A DNA stretch of 64,000 nucleotides from Ruminococcus sp. (GTDB taxonomy: Bacteria; Bacillota; Clostridia; Oscillospirales; Ruminococcaceae): the NCBI GenBank assembly GCA_017534835.1, contig JAFXVT010000023.1:1-64000 (forward strand), in the 5' to 3' direction. The notes under the pieces are model-generated. The model searched no databases. It saw only the letters and a list, made by a program, of their open reading frames with translations, and was not told the origin of the DNA. Position 1 is the stretch's first letter. Each line of letters starts with the position of its first letter. The position numbers and the translations under genes are program-made. Shown here one piece after another: positions 15,540 to 25,040 of this stretch.

Positions 15540-16872
15540 ACTTACCTCCGTGGCTCGAAATATAGCGTTTCAGCGCGGAACGTGCCGGCTGTACGGCGGT
15601 GTAGTTGGCTATAACGAACTTGCGTCCCTCAGTCCTTGCGAGCTCCTCGACAGCCTCGTCGAGGTCGGGGCGGACGATGATATTCGCCGGGTCGAAGCCT
15701 GCACATTTGATACGCACAGCGATGTCGTAAGCACGTGTGCCCGAAGTTACAACGCGTGTAACACGCTCAAAGATGCTGAAATTGATGTCCCATATCCACG
15801 AGACGTCGAGACCGTCCGCAACGTTGTCATTGAGCACGAAGAGGAGCTCCTTCTCGCCGTTCATCTCGTTCATCACGCGGAGAGTCATATTTGCTCCGAC
15901 GGGATTTTTCGCGAGGTTGAGAGTAGTCAGCCTGTCGCCGAGGACGAATGTCTCCATACGTCCGTTGTTGACGGTATAGTTGGAGATGACGTTGTCGGTG
16001 ATCTCCTGCGCGATGCCGTAGAGCTTCGCAACAGCTGCAACAGCTGTCATATTGTAGACGTTGTAGATGCTGTTGAGCTTGGGGGAGTATTCGTGTCCGT
16101 CGGCGGTAAATACCGGCTTTTCGAGGTCTATGCTGCTTGCTGTGATGTAGGGCTCATAATTGCCGAAGCCGCACTTCAGGCAGGCGAATCTGCCGATGTG
16201 GGAATACTGGTAGAAGTCATATACGAGCGGTTCGCCGCAGAAGGGACAGAACCTGCCCTCGGAAGCCTCGAATATCTTATCGGTCGCGAAGGCGTATCTC
16301 TCGGCGCGGAAGTATTTCACGTTCCTGTCGTCCGGATTTGCCTTGCCGAGACGCGCTGTATTCGGGTCATCGCCGTTGAGTATGAGATTGCCTGAGAAGG
16401 TCTTGCAGAAGCCGTTTATCTTCTGTATGAGCGTCTCCATCTCGCCGTTGCGGTCGAGCTGGTCGCGGAAGAAATCGAGAACAACGAGCGTTTCGAGCTT
16501 CATCTGCGAGTAAACGACAGGGACATGGCTCTCGTCTGTTTCGAGAATGAGATAGTCTGCATCGACCTTACCCGAGCCGTCGCAGTAGCGCAGCAGGAGT
16601 GAGCATATACCTGTATCGAGGTTGTTTCCCTCTTTGTTTATGATTATTTTTTTGCCGCTCTGCTCGAAAAGCTGAGCGACGCAGTTTGTCACGGAGGTCT
16701 TGCCGTTCGTGCCTGTAACGGCTATGATCGGGCAGTCCACCTTGAACATCTTGCAGCATTTTCCGCCTGTGAGGTGCCAAAGGATAATGCCGGGGAGGTT
16801 GCCGGCATTGCGTCCGAAGAGGCGGAGCATTCCGACGATGATCTTTCCTATGAGTATCAGAAGTCTGTTCAA
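15529..16872 (-). CDS. murT: Lipid II isoglutaminyl synthase, Mur ligase-like subunit
   Basis: The 447-residue protein has the Mur ligase P-loop (AVTGTNGKTS) and NKEGNNLDTG. The MurT-specific zinc ribbon is inserted in the central domain (CPFCGEPL... CLKCGFG), and a DUF1727 C-terminal domain follows (NPVGAN... NDNVADGLDVSWIWD). It activates the D-Glu carboxyl of lipid II with ATP for amidation by GatD-derived ammonia. The start is a TTG preceded by AAGGAAAG. A strong GGAACGCCGG hairpin (16901-16922) without a T-run lies between this gene and the helicase upstream. Confidence 0.93.
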   Translation of the reverse strand: MNRLLILIGKIIVGMLRLFGRNAGNLPGIILWHLTGGKCCKMFKVDCPIIAVTGTNGKTSVTNCVAQLFEQSGKKIIINKEGNNLDTGICSLLLRYCDGSGKVDADYLILETDESHVPVVYSQMKLETLVVLDFFRDQLDRNGEMETLIQKINGFCKTFSGNLILNGDDPNTARLGKANPDDRNVKYFRAERYAFATDKIFEASEGRFCPFCGEPLVYDFYQYSHIGRFACLKCGFGNYEPYITASSIDLEKPVFTADGHEYSPKLNSIYNVYNMTAVAAVAKLYGIAQEITDNVISNYTVNNGRMETFVLGDRLTTLNLAKNPVGANMTLRVMNEMNGEKELLFVLNDNVADGLDVSWIWDINFSIFERVTRVVTSGTRAYDIAVRIKCAGFDPANIIVRPDLDEAVEELARTEGRKFVIANYTAVQPARSALKRYISSHGGKCDE

Positions 16873-16926
16873 TTTATCGCTTCTTTCCTTGTTTTTATGG
16901 AACGCCGGAGCCGGCGTTCCGGTTTG

Positions 16927-19900
16927 TTATCCTGTATATGAAATGCGTCCGTCCTCGGAGAATTCAACGAAGCCGCGTCTTTTAGCCTCGCGTATACCGA
17001 GCGAAACGGCAGTTTCTATCGTGGGAGTCACCCTCGTGAAGCCGAAGAGGTGAGCTGTTTCGCGTATGAGGTCCTCGCGGAGCATAGCGATCTGCTCGGA
17101 CATAATGAGCTTGATGCCGGCAGCAGTCTCCTCGGGAGCTATCTCGTCCATCGGACGTCTGTCCTCGGCGGAGCAGTTCGCACGGCAGATGTCATAGCTT
17201 TCCGGAGTCTGGTCGGGGAGCCAGAGGAATTCGTTCTCGCCTGCCGTGGTGACTGCGGCGCCGCACTTCTCAATGGCACTGTCAGCGAAAGCCTTTGTAT
17301 TCGGCGTAGTCCTTGCGACTCCGAAGCAGGCGAAGAGCTTCTTCGTGAGAGCTGTCCTGCTGACAGGAGCCTCAGCGGAGAGGATGTCCTTCACGCACTT
17401 TATCATCTTGACCTCGCCGGTCTCGTTGAAGTTCTCGCTGCTGCCGTATTCCTTGACCTTGAACGGAACGTATTTCCCACAGCGCTCAGCAAGCGGGCTT
17501 ACCTCCTCGGTCTCGAATACGAGCTCCTGCTTAGGCTGCTTCGGTTCCTCCTTCTCGGGAGCAGGCGGAGCATTGCGGCGCTCGATCACGGCTGCTATCT
17601 CGTCCTCTATCTTCTTGATGACCTTGTCCTTGTTGTCGAGCCAGTCGAGGATATACACGTTCATCGTGTTCCAGCCGAGTCCGCGGAGCACCGATGCCTG
17701 TGAAAGGTGTCTGTCCTTGGCGGTGCCGTTTATATAATTTGACTTCGTTCCGCAGCTTATGCCGAGGATATATCTTGAAGTATCCTCGGGGTCGGCAACT
17801 GCAACGTCTATCTTGAAATCGGAGCAGCCGACAGCCGTATTTGCTGTAAATCCGCGCTTGCGGAGCTCCTCAGCGACAATGCTGCTGAAATCAGCCGTAG
17901 CTGTCGAGGTGTTGCCTCTGACAGCGAGTGCGCTCCTGCCCTTTGCGGCGAATTCGAGGAAGCCCTTGAGTCCCTCGACACCGTCGGAGCGTGTACGTGA
18001 GAGGTCTATCATTTCTGGTGTGATGACAGAGAATACTATCATCTGGCACTTTGAACGCGATATTGCGACATTCAGACGTCTCCAGCCTCCGTCGCGGTTG
18101 AGCGGACCGAAGTTCATGCTGACCTTGCCCTCCTTGTCGGGACCGTAGCCGATAGAGAACATTATTACGTCGCGCTCATCGCCCTGTACATTTTCGAGGT
18201 TCTTGATGATGATGGGCTCGTACTGCTCGTTAGCCCACTGTTCGAGCTCCGGACGCTCTCTGAATGCGTCCATCAGCATATCGTCCACGAGGTTCTGCTG
18301 CGGCTGGCTGAAGGTGACTACGCCGATACTGAGCTTGCGGAGCTTGGGGTCCTCAAGACGGCGTGAGATCTCTTCAACGATAGCCTTTGCCTCAGCCTTG
18401 TTTGTGCGTGTCGAGCTCTTGTCGTAGTAGCCGTCAACGTGTACCCAGCTGACCTCGGAGATCTGGTCATCGGGCGAGGGGAAGGTGAAGAGCTTGTTGT
18501 CGTAGTATTTTGCGTTGCTGAATGCGATAAGGCTCTCATGCTGTGAGCGGTAGTGCCAGAGAAGGTGCTCCTGCGGCATCGAGAGTGCAAGGCAGTCGTC
18601 GAGGACGCTTTCGAGGTCCTCCTTCTCGTAGTTTTCCTCGTCCACCTGATTGGAGGAGAAGAAGCTCGTCGGAGGGAGCTGCTTGGGGTCGCCGACGATG
18701 ATGACATTCTCGCCGCGTGCGATAGCTCCGACAGCCTCGCAGGTCGGGAGCTGTGAAGCCTCGTCGAAGATAACGAGGTCGAATTTCGGATACGAAGGGT
18801 CGATGTACTGAGCGACTGAGATAGGGCTCATCAGCATTACCGGGCACATTCTGCGGAGAAGGTTCGGAATGCTGTCGAAGAGCTTGCGTATGGACATCAT
18901 ACGTCCGTTGCTCTTTATCGCCTTCTGGAGAATGCCTATCTCCGAGCTTGCAGCAGATGCGCCGGGAGCAGGTATCTTCGCGGAGAGCTCTGCAACGAGC
19001 TCGTTTATCGTGAGAGTTGAGAATCTGTCGAGGAGCTCGCCGTATTTGCGTATAGTCTCCTCAAAAAGGGTGCCCTGGAATTTTGAGAGCACGGGACTCG
19101 ATGAGATAGTCGATGTCACCATAGCACGGCAGAGGTCGCAGTCGAAGCCGCGGAGCAGCTCGCCGGAGCGCACCTTTCCTGCGAGGAAATTATCGGCGAC
19201 GTTGCCTATGCCGAGTTCTGTGAGCCTGTTGCATATCGTGACGATCCCGGTCCATTCCTTGAGCTGGGGAAGAGCTGTTATCACGCTGTCAGCCTGAGCC
19301 GAAGCCTCAGCAGCCCAGTTCCCGGAGCCTGTGAGAGCATCGGGAGTGAGAGAGAATTCGCTTTCAAGAGCCGATACCTCGTTCCCGAGCCTTGCAAAGT
19401 CAGCAGAGAGCTTGTCTGCTGCCGCCTTTGAAGCCTGCTTTGCAGCCGGGTCGCCAAAGCCGGAGATAAGGGTCTGTGCAAGCTTTGCTTTTTCGTCTGC
19501 ATTCAGCGGAGCGGAGGCAAGTCCGCTGCGGAGCTTATCCGAGAGCGCTGCCGCCTTTTCCATCATATCCCAGTCCGAGCTCTCGCCCTGCCAGAGAGCG
19601 CCGAATACAGCTGTGAGCTCCGGCTGAGCATTCACTACTGCCCCGCTGAGAGCACCGAGCTGGTTGAGCTTCTCATAGTGCTGCACGATGTTCTGCTTGT
19701 TGACTGTCGCAGGGGATTTCGCGTGCGCCGCGAGCTCCTTGACGAGCTTGTTTGTCCCGAAGAACTTGGGCAGGAACCACTTGCTCTGTGCCGTTTTCCA
19801 GTTCACGAGAGCACCGCCTGCATCGTATGCGAGGACGGACGGCTCGAACTGTCCGAGCACCTCTGCCTTGAGAGCGCGCTGCTGTCTGCCGGAGGCTATG

Positions 19901-22728
19901 AGCTGTTCAGCGGCAGCCCTGCGGAGCTCCCAGTCGCTTCCGGTGAGTATCTGCGGAAGGATATATCCGTCAGCGCAAGCCTCTGTCATAAGGTCAGATA
20001 CAGCCTTGCTCTGTGCATGATCAAGGCTGGAAGAGCCCGAAGCTGCGCACAGTTCCGCACTGTGAGCGCCGGCGGCGGAGAGCGCCGACTTGAATTCGCC
20101 GAGCCTGCTCTCGAGCCTGTCACGCGTATCGGGCATACACTCCGTCAGACGGCAGCAGGTGAGCGGAGTTGCGGTAACGTCGCCGAATTCCTTTCCTGCG
20201 GCTGCGAGACGTTCAAGCTCGCCGCGCCACCGGGAGTAGGTCTCCGAGTCCATCGAGTCTATCTGAGTCTGTGTGAAGCTGAATTTGCCGCCGAACTGCT
20301 TGAACTGCTCGTACTTTACAGCTGCGTCATACAGCGACATACCGTAGCTGCGGACCTTGTGTATCTCAGCCATGGTTCCGTTGAGCTCGGCACGGAGAGC
20401 GGCTATTTTCTCAGCCTGAGCCTCATATTCTGCCGGGGTCTTCACTCTTCCGACATTCAGCGTATCATCGAGCTGCTTGAGCACGGCGCGCTTCTGAGCC
20501 TTGTTCGAGTGGAGCTCAAGGCAGAACGGTCCGAGACCTATCTTGTTCAGACGCTTCTCAACTACCTCAAGTGCAGCCATTTTCTCGGCTACGAAGAGGA
20601 CGGTCTTGCCGTGGTGGAGAGCGTTCGCTATCATATTTGTTATGGTCTGTGATTTGCCTGTTCCGGGAGGTCCGTGGAGGACGAAGCTCTTGCCGGAATT
20701 TGCCGCATATACCGCTGCGAGCTGCGAGGAATCGGCGGCTACCGGTACTGCGAGGTCAGCGGGAGCGACCTTGGTGTCGAGCTCGAGCGGAGTCATCGAG
20801 ATGTCGCCGCCGTCCCATTCGGTCTTGCCGGAAATAAGGCTCGCAACGACCTTGTTTGCCGCAAGCTCGTCTGCGCGGTTGCGTATGTCGTTCCACATAA
20901 TGAAGCGGTTGAATGAGAACTGACCGATGAAGGCGTATTCCTCGATATCCCAGCGTGAACGTGCCATTATCCCCTGACGTATAGTGCTGAAGATGAGCGG
21001 CAGGTCAACGCCGTGCTCATCGAGCGGAACGGGGTCGAGCCCGTTTATATCTATCCCGAAGAACTGCCTGAGCATTTCGAGGACGGTGATGTTCACCTGA
21101 GTTTCCTCGTCGCGTATCTTTATCGAATACGACTTGTCCTGCACCTTGCGGCTGATGTCGACGGGCACGAGAACGAGCGGAGCATAGCGCGCCTTCTCGC
21201 TCTTGTCGGTCTCGAACCAGCGCAGGAAACCGAGTGCGAGATATATCGTGTTTGCGCCGTTTTCCTCAATGCTGACCCTCGCCTGACGGTGGAGCTTCTT
21301 CATTATCTTTTCGAGCTCGCTCTCGCTGAGGAAGGTGCGGAGGCGGTGGCTCTTGAATTCGGAATCAGCAACTGCGTCGATGTGGGCGCGGTCGTTTTCT
21401 ATCTCGAATATCTTGCTGTCCGCCATCTGGAACGACATATCGTTAGGCACGGAGCAGACCTTGAATTCCTCGCCCTTTGACATCTCGTCCTCGAGCTCGC
21501 CGAGGTCGGACACCATTACCTGCACGTTCATCGTTGACGGGCGGAAATTCAGGAGGCTGTTCCTGAGACTGAGGTCGAGGAGCTTGCGCTCCCATATCAC
21601 CTGCTTTGTGACCTCACGCGGCTCGCCGTCGAGCTTTATATCGCCGATTATGTCCATTTCCGAGGGCGCTGAGGTTATCTCGCTGCGCTTGCGCTCGCCG
21701 TAATCGACAGCCTTGAAGGTGCCGTTTTCGCTTATTCTTGCGGGCATTGGACGTATACCGCCGGCTCTTGTGCGTGTGACATCTATCGCGAAGTAGAAAT
21801 CGTCGAAGGATTCGAGATGTGAAGCTGCGTGAGCCTCGGCAGCATCGAAATCGACGCCCTTGCCGGCTGTGAAGTCGGTGCATTCAACGACGCTCATCGC
21901 ATTCACGCCCTTTGCGATACGCTTCGAGATCGCGGATACGTCGTACTGGAGGCAGTCGGAGAAGGTCTCGTTGTTCAGCCAGCAGCCGGCGAAGGCGTGT
22001 CCCTTGATTATGAACAGGAGGGGATTGAGGTCTATCGCTTCAAGGCAGGCACAGTACAGCACTGCGAGGTCGATGCAGGTGCCGCTTTTTCCTGTGAGGA
22101 CGTCCTCGGGAAGGCGGACGCGCTGAGCAGTCTCATAGCTCGCAACAGGCGGAGCATATGCGATGTTCTGCTCCTGCAAAGCCGCATATATCGCGCCCAT
22201 CTGCATTTTTACGATGTTGGGGCTGCGATCCTGATAGCCTGTGAATGACGGCGAGCCGGACCACTTCTGCATATATTTTCCGGCAGCTGCCACTGTCTCC
22301 TTCACCTTCGGGTGGTTGGGAGTGATGAATGCGCCTATCATTTCCGGCATAAAGAGCACACCTGTCCACTGGTCGTAAGCGAGCAGCTCTATCGTGTTCA
22401 CCTGTGACGCGATGACCTCGCCGTCCTTTACGGCTTCGAGTGTCACGCTTCCGACCATTTTTTCAGTGAGACTGAACAGGTATTCGGGGTCTATGACGAT
22501 ATTCACGGGAGTTATCTCCGCCGGACGCGAAGAGGCAAGATCTGTCGGGAGCGACTCGAACGGCTTTGCGAATTCCGGCTCAAAGCGTATCCTGAGCTTT
22601 ACGTTGGTTATTTCTTCATTTTCGTTGTTTGTAAGGGTGAGATTGCGGAAAACAGGCACGTAATTCTGCTGCATCGCAAAATTTATCTGTTTGGCGCTGC
22701 TTCCGCCGAAGGTTATATTATGTTCCAT
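16927..22728 (-). CDS. DUF4011/superfamily 1 helicase/Vsr-like/DUF3320 protein (Hhe-type defence protein)
   Basis: The 1933-residue protein has four regions. The N-terminus carries a transglutaminase-like stretch (GTCIDLAVLYCACLEAI, KGHAFAGCW) and then DUF4011. The superfamily 1 helicase has Walker A GPPGTGKSQT (about residue 685), Walker B DEASQLPTCEAV with GDPKQLPP (about 1320) and motif VI NVAISRSK (about 1553). A Vsr-like endonuclease fold follows at about 1606-1700, then a C-terminal DUF3320. This order matches the single-gene anti-phage system named Hhe. The nuclease block reads LGISCGTKSNY where relatives have ECDG, so catalysis there is uncertain. The start at 22728 follows CGGAG; the frame is open 15 codons further. 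It has its own promoter and no partner genes. Confidence 0.85.
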   Translation of the reverse strand: MEHNITFGGSSAKQINFAMQQNYVPVFRNLTLTNNENEEITNVKLRIRFEPEFAKPFESLPTDLASSRPAEITPVNIVIDPEYLFSLTEKMVGSVTLEAVKDGEVIASQVNTIELLAYDQWTGVLFMPEMIGAFITPNHPKVKETVAAAGKYMQKWSGSPSFTGYQDRSPNIVKMQMGAIYAALQEQNIAYAPPVASYETAQRVRLPEDVLTGKSGTCIDLAVLYCACLEAIDLNPLLFIIKGHAFAGCWLNNETFSDCLQYDVSAISKRIAKGVNAMSVVECTDFTAGKGVDFDAAEAHAASHLESFDDFYFAIDVTRTRAGGIRPMPARISENGTFKAVDYGERKRSEITSAPSEMDIIGDIKLDGEPREVTKQVIWERKLLDLSLRNSLLNFRPSTMNVQVMVSDLGELEDEMSKGEEFKVCSVPNDMSFQMADSKIFEIENDRAHIDAVADSEFKSHRLRTFLSESELEKIMKKLHRQARVSIEENGANTIYLALGFLRWFETDKSEKARYAPLVLVPVDISRKVQDKSYSIKIRDEETQVNITVLEMLRQFFGIDINGLDPVPLDEHGVDLPLIFSTIRQGIMARSRWDIEEYAFIGQFSFNRFIMWNDIRNRADELAANKVVASLISGKTEWDGGDISMTPLELDTKVAPADLAVPVAADSSQLAAVYAANSGKSFVLHGPPGTGKSQTITNMIANALHHGKTVLFVAEKMAALEVVEKRLNKIGLGPFCLELHSNKAQKRAVLKQLDDTLNVGRVKTPAEYEAQAEKIAALRAELNGTMAEIHKVRSYGMSLYDAAVKYEQFKQFGGKFSFTQTQIDSMDSETYSRWRGELERLAAAGKEFGDVTATPLTCCRLTECMPDTRDRLESRLGEFKSALSAAGAHSAELCAASGSSSLDHAQSKAVSDLMTEACADGYILPQILTGSDWELRRAAAEQLIASGRQQRALKAEVLGQFEPSVLAYDAGGALVNWKTAQSKWFLPKFFGTNKLVKELAAHAKSPATVNKQNIVQHYEKLNQLGALSGAVVNAQPELTAVFGALWQGESSDWDMMEKAAALSDKLRSGLASAPLNADEKAKLAQTLISGFGDPAAKQASKAAADKLSADFARLGNEVSALESEFSLTPDALTGSGNWAAEASAQADSVITALPQLKEWTGIVTICNRLTELGIGNVADNFLAGKVRSGELLRGFDCDLCRAMVTSTISSSPVLSKFQGTLFEETIRKYGELLDRFSTLTINELVAELSAKIPAPGASAASSEIGILQKAIKSNGRMMSIRKLFDSIPNLLRRMCPVMLMSPISVAQYIDPSYPKFDLVIFDEASQLPTCEAVGAIARGENVIIVGDPKQLPPTSFFSSNQVDEENYEKEDLESVLDDCLALSMPQEHLLWHYRSQHESLIAFSNAKYYDNKLFTFPSPDDQISEVSWVHVDGYYDKSSTRTNKAEAKAIVEEISRRLEDPKLRKLSIGVVTFSQPQQNLVDDMLMDAFRERPELEQWANEQYEPIIIKNLENVQGDERDVIMFSIGYGPDKEGKVSMNFGPLNRDGGWRRLNVAISRSKCQMIVFSVITPEMIDLSRTRSDGVEGLKGFLEFAAKGRSALAVRGNTSTATADFSSIVAEELRKRGFTANTAVGCSDFKIDVAVADPEDTSRYILGISCGTKSNYINGTAKDRHLSQASVLRGLGWNTMNVYILDWLDNKDKVIKKIEDEIAAVIERRNAPPAPEKEEPKQPKQELVFETEEVSPLAERCGKYVPFKVKEYGSSENFNETGEVKMIKCVKDILSAEAPVSRTALTKKLFACFGVARTTPNTKAFADSAIEKCGAAVTTAGENEFLWLPDQTPESYDICRANCSAEDRRPMDEIAPEETAAGIKLIMSEQIAMLREDLIRETAHLFGFTRVTPTIETAVSLGIREAKRRGFVEFSEDGRISYTG

Positions 22729-22777
22729 AATAAGCTCCGTTCTGCCTTTACAGGCGGAAAAATTCATATACATAATT

Positions 22778-22806
22778 ATTGTAACATATTCCGGCGCATA
22801 TTACAA
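22778..22806 (-). promoter_or_regulatory. Sigma-A promoter of the Hhe-like gene
   Basis: Minus strand: TTGTAA, 17 bases, TACAAT, 50 bases before the start at 22728. Confidence 0.6.
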
Positions 22807-22838
22807 TATTTTCAGATAAAAAATATCTTTCAGCAACA

Positions 22839-22864
22839 AAAAAGAGCACCTTAGTGCTCTTTTC
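22839..22864 (-). terminator. Terminator after the beta-helix protein gene
   Basis: Minus strand: AAAGAGCAC taag GTGCTCTTTTTT, just past the stop at 22872. It isolates the Hhe-like gene downstream. Confidence 0.75.
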
Positions 22865-22871
22865 CGAAATA

Positions 22872-23537
22872 TCACTTTTTTTTCACGATGACTCCGCCGG
22901 TCTTCCATATGCTTCCCTCGGGAACAACACCTCTGACGCAGCTTGTGGGGTAGATGTTGCAGTTCCTGCCGATTATCGTACCGGGGTTGAGTACGCTGTT
23001 GCAGCCGACCTCCACGAGATCGCCGAGCATAGCGCCTATCTTCTTGATACCGGTCTCCATAGTCTCGCCGCCGGACTTGATGACAACGTTTGTCTTGTCG
23101 GACTTGACATTCGAGGTTATCGAGCCTGCACCCATATGTGACTTGTAGCCGAGGATGCTGTCACCGACGTAGTTGTAGTGGGGAGTCTGTACATTGTCGA
23201 AGATGATGACATTTTTCAGCTCGACGGAGTTGCCTATAACGCAGTTCTCGCCGACGAGCGCACTTCCGCGTATGAAGGCGCAATGGCGCACCTCAGTATT
23301 TGCACCGATGATGCAGGGAGCGCCGAGGTATGCGCTCGGGAACACCTTTGCCGTTTTATGTACCCACACGTTCTCGGCAGGCGAATCGTATTCGTCGGGG
23401 CTGAGAGTTTTGCCAAGCGCGATTATGAAGTCGCTTATCCCCTTGAGAGCCTCCCACGGGTAAGTGAAGTCGCGGAGGTAGTCCGCAGCAGCTGTGTGCG
23501 AGAGGTCATAGAGGTCTGTTATCCTGATATTTTCCAT
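22872..23537 (-). CDS. Left-handed beta-helix protein (nucleotide-sugar pyrophosphorylase/acyltransferase type)
   Basis: The 221-residue protein has a short helical N-terminus (1-60). Then come hexapeptide repeats of a left-handed beta-helix (about 70-205; IGANTEVRHCAFIRGSALVG, VEVGCNSVLNPGTIIGRNC). It resembles the C-terminal half of GlmU but has no nucleotidyltransferase half. The start at 23537 follows AGGAGA; the frame is open for 41 more codons without a ribosome site. It is divergent from a UDP-sugar pyrophosphorylase at 23742, so a joint role in making or modifying nucleotide sugars is plausible but unproven. Confidence 0.75.
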   Translation of the reverse strand: MENIRITDLYDLSHTAAADYLRDFTYPWEALKGISDFIIALGKTLSPDEYDSPAENVWVHKTAKVFPSAYLGAPCIIGANTEVRHCAFIRGSALVGENCVIGNSVELKNVIIFDNVQTPHYNYVGDSILGYKSHMGAGSITSNVKSDKTNVVIKSGGETMETGIKKIGAMLGDLVEVGCNSVLNPGTIIGRNCNIYPTSCVRGVVPEGSIWKTGGVIVKKK

Positions 23538-23661
23538 AAGTTTATCTCCTGTTATTTCTATTCCGGGCACGATGCCCATAATAATTATATTCATAAATGT
23601 ACGAAAAGTCAATACCTGCGGTGTGCGGCAGGAACGTATTGAACGTTTTGTCCGGTGCATC

Positions 23662-23690
23662 TTGCTATTTTATCGAAAATGTGATAGAAT
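23662..23690 (+). promoter_or_regulatory. Sigma-A promoter of the UDP-sugar pyrophosphorylase gene
   Basis: TTGCTA, 17 bases, TAGAAT, about 50 bases before the ATG. Confidence 0.6.
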
Positions 23691-23741
23691 AGTATGGATG
23701 TGGTCTGAAGAAGACCAAAGTATCAGAAAAGGAGTTTTGAT

Positions 23742-24974
23742 ATGATTACTTACGATGAAGCAAAAAATCTGCTCTCCGGCTGCGGACAGGAGCATATCCT
23801 CAGATATTACGACGAGCTCAGCGACGAGGAAAGGAAGTCGCTGCTCGCACAGATAGAGGGCATCGACTTTTCTATTCTCGATGCTCTGGAAAAGGACAGG
23901 GAAAACGTCCTCAAACGCGGAAAAATAGAGCCTATCGAAGCTGTTACCATTTCCGATATAAAGGAGAACAGCGACGAATACCGCCGTATCGGTCTCGATG
24001 CCGTAAGCTCGGGAAAGGTAGCGGCTGTACTGCTCGCAGGCGGACAAGGTACACGTCTCGGCTTTGACAAGCCGAAGGGAATGTACAATGTCGGCGTAAC
24101 GCACGAGCTCTACATATTTGAGTGCCTTTTCAACAATTTGAAAAAAGCAGTTGAGGAAGCGGGCAAGTGGATACATCTCTGCATTATGACGAGCGAAAAG
24201 AACAGCGATGACACCGTGAGCTTTCTCCGCGAAAAGGGATTTTTCGGCTATAATTCTGAATATGTTCACTTTTTTGTACAGGATATGGCACCGTCTGTGG
24301 ACTACAGCGGAAGGATACTTATGGAGAGCAGGTCGCGCATCTCGTCCTCTCCGAACGGAAACGGCGGCTGGTTCTCGTCACTTGTGCGCTCGGGACTTAT
24401 GGACGAGCTGAAGAGCTGCAAAGTTGAGTGGCTGAACGTTTTCGGCGTTGACAATGTACTTGTTAAGATCGCAGACCCGCTTTTTGTCGGAGCTGTGGTG
24501 AAGTCAGGAGCTCAGTCCGGAAGCAAGGTCGTTGCTAAATCGGCGCCGGAAGAGCGTGTAGGCGTTCTCTGCCTTGAGGACGGCGTGCCGTCTATCGTGG
24601 AATACTACGAAATGACGGAGGATATGATAGATCAGCGCACTGAAACAGGCGAGCTTGCCTATAATTACGGCGTTATCCTCAATTACCTTTTCAGCATCTC
24701 AAAGCTTGAGGAGATAAACAAGCAGAAGCTTCAGGTTCACATCGTTGAAAAGAAGATACCGTATATGGACGAAAACGGCGGATATGTCAAGCCGGAGGAG
24801 CCGAACGGATACAAGTTCGAGCTGCTTATACTTGATATGATACATATGCACGACAGCTGCCTGCCGTATGAAGTTATCCGTGATCGTGAATTTGCTCCGA
24901 TAAAAAATCCGGACGGAGTGGATTCTGTGGTCTCTGCGAGAAAGCTCCTTGAGGAAAACGGCGTGGAGCTTTGA
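23742..24974 (+). CDS. UDP-sugar pyrophosphorylase, UDPGP family (eukaryote-like UAP type)
   Basis: The 410-residue protein carries the UDPGP/UAP nucleotide-binding loop LLAGGQGTRLGFDKPKGMYNVG (seen in two parts, about 105-126), the uridine-binding FGVDNVLVKIADP, and ESRSRISSSPNGNGG, which binds the sugar phosphate. Family enzymes condense UTP with GlcNAc-1-P or hexose-1-P to give UDP-sugars in the cytoplasm; the exact sugar is uncertain. RBS AAAGGAG precedes the ATG. Its product would use sugar phosphates made by the mutase at 7548. Confidence 0.88.
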   Translation: MITYDEAKNLLSGCGQEHILRYYDELSDEERKSLLAQIEGIDFSILDALEKDRENVLKRGKIEPIEAVTISDIKENSDEYRRIGLDAVSSGKVAAVLLAGGQGTRLGFDKPKGMYNVGVTHELYIFECLFNNLKKAVEEAGKWIHLCIMTSEKNSDDTVSFLREKGFFGYNSEYVHFFVQDMAPSVDYSGRILMESRSRISSSPNGNGGWFSSLVRSGLMDELKSCKVEWLNVFGVDNVLVKIADPLFVGAVVKSGAQSGSKVVAKSAPEERVGVLCLEDGVPSIVEYYEMTEDMIDQRTETGELAYNYGVILNYLFSISKLEEINKQKLQVHIVEKKIPYMDENGGYVKPEEPNGYKFELLILDMIHMHDSCLPYEVIRDREFAPIKNPDGVDSVVSARKLLEENGVEL

Positions 24975-24992
24975 GCCGCGAAAACAGGAGCA

Positions 24993-25026
24993 CGGACACC
25001 GTGATTCTGAGGTGTCCGCTTTTTTA
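24993..25026 (+). terminator. Terminator after the pyrophosphorylase gene
   Basis: CGGACACC / GGTGTCCG stem-loop followed by CTTTTTTAT. Confidence 0.75.
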
Positions 25027-25040
25027 TGACAGGAGTTAGA

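Noticed and set aside
15550..16395. Plus-strand open frame of 281 codons
   Set aside because: Lies wholly antisense to murT, whose motifs are complete; no start signal or recognisable domain.
16901..16922. Strong hairpin between the Hhe-like gene and murT as a terminator
   Set aside because: A ten-base stem is present but no T-run follows on either strand, so I list it only as a hairpin in the murT entry.
19678..20652. Long plus-strand open frame (324 codons) opposite the Hhe-like gene
   Set aside because: Shadow of GC-rich codon use in the minus-strand helicase; low-complexity Leu/Glu-rich translation, no ribosome site, no motif.
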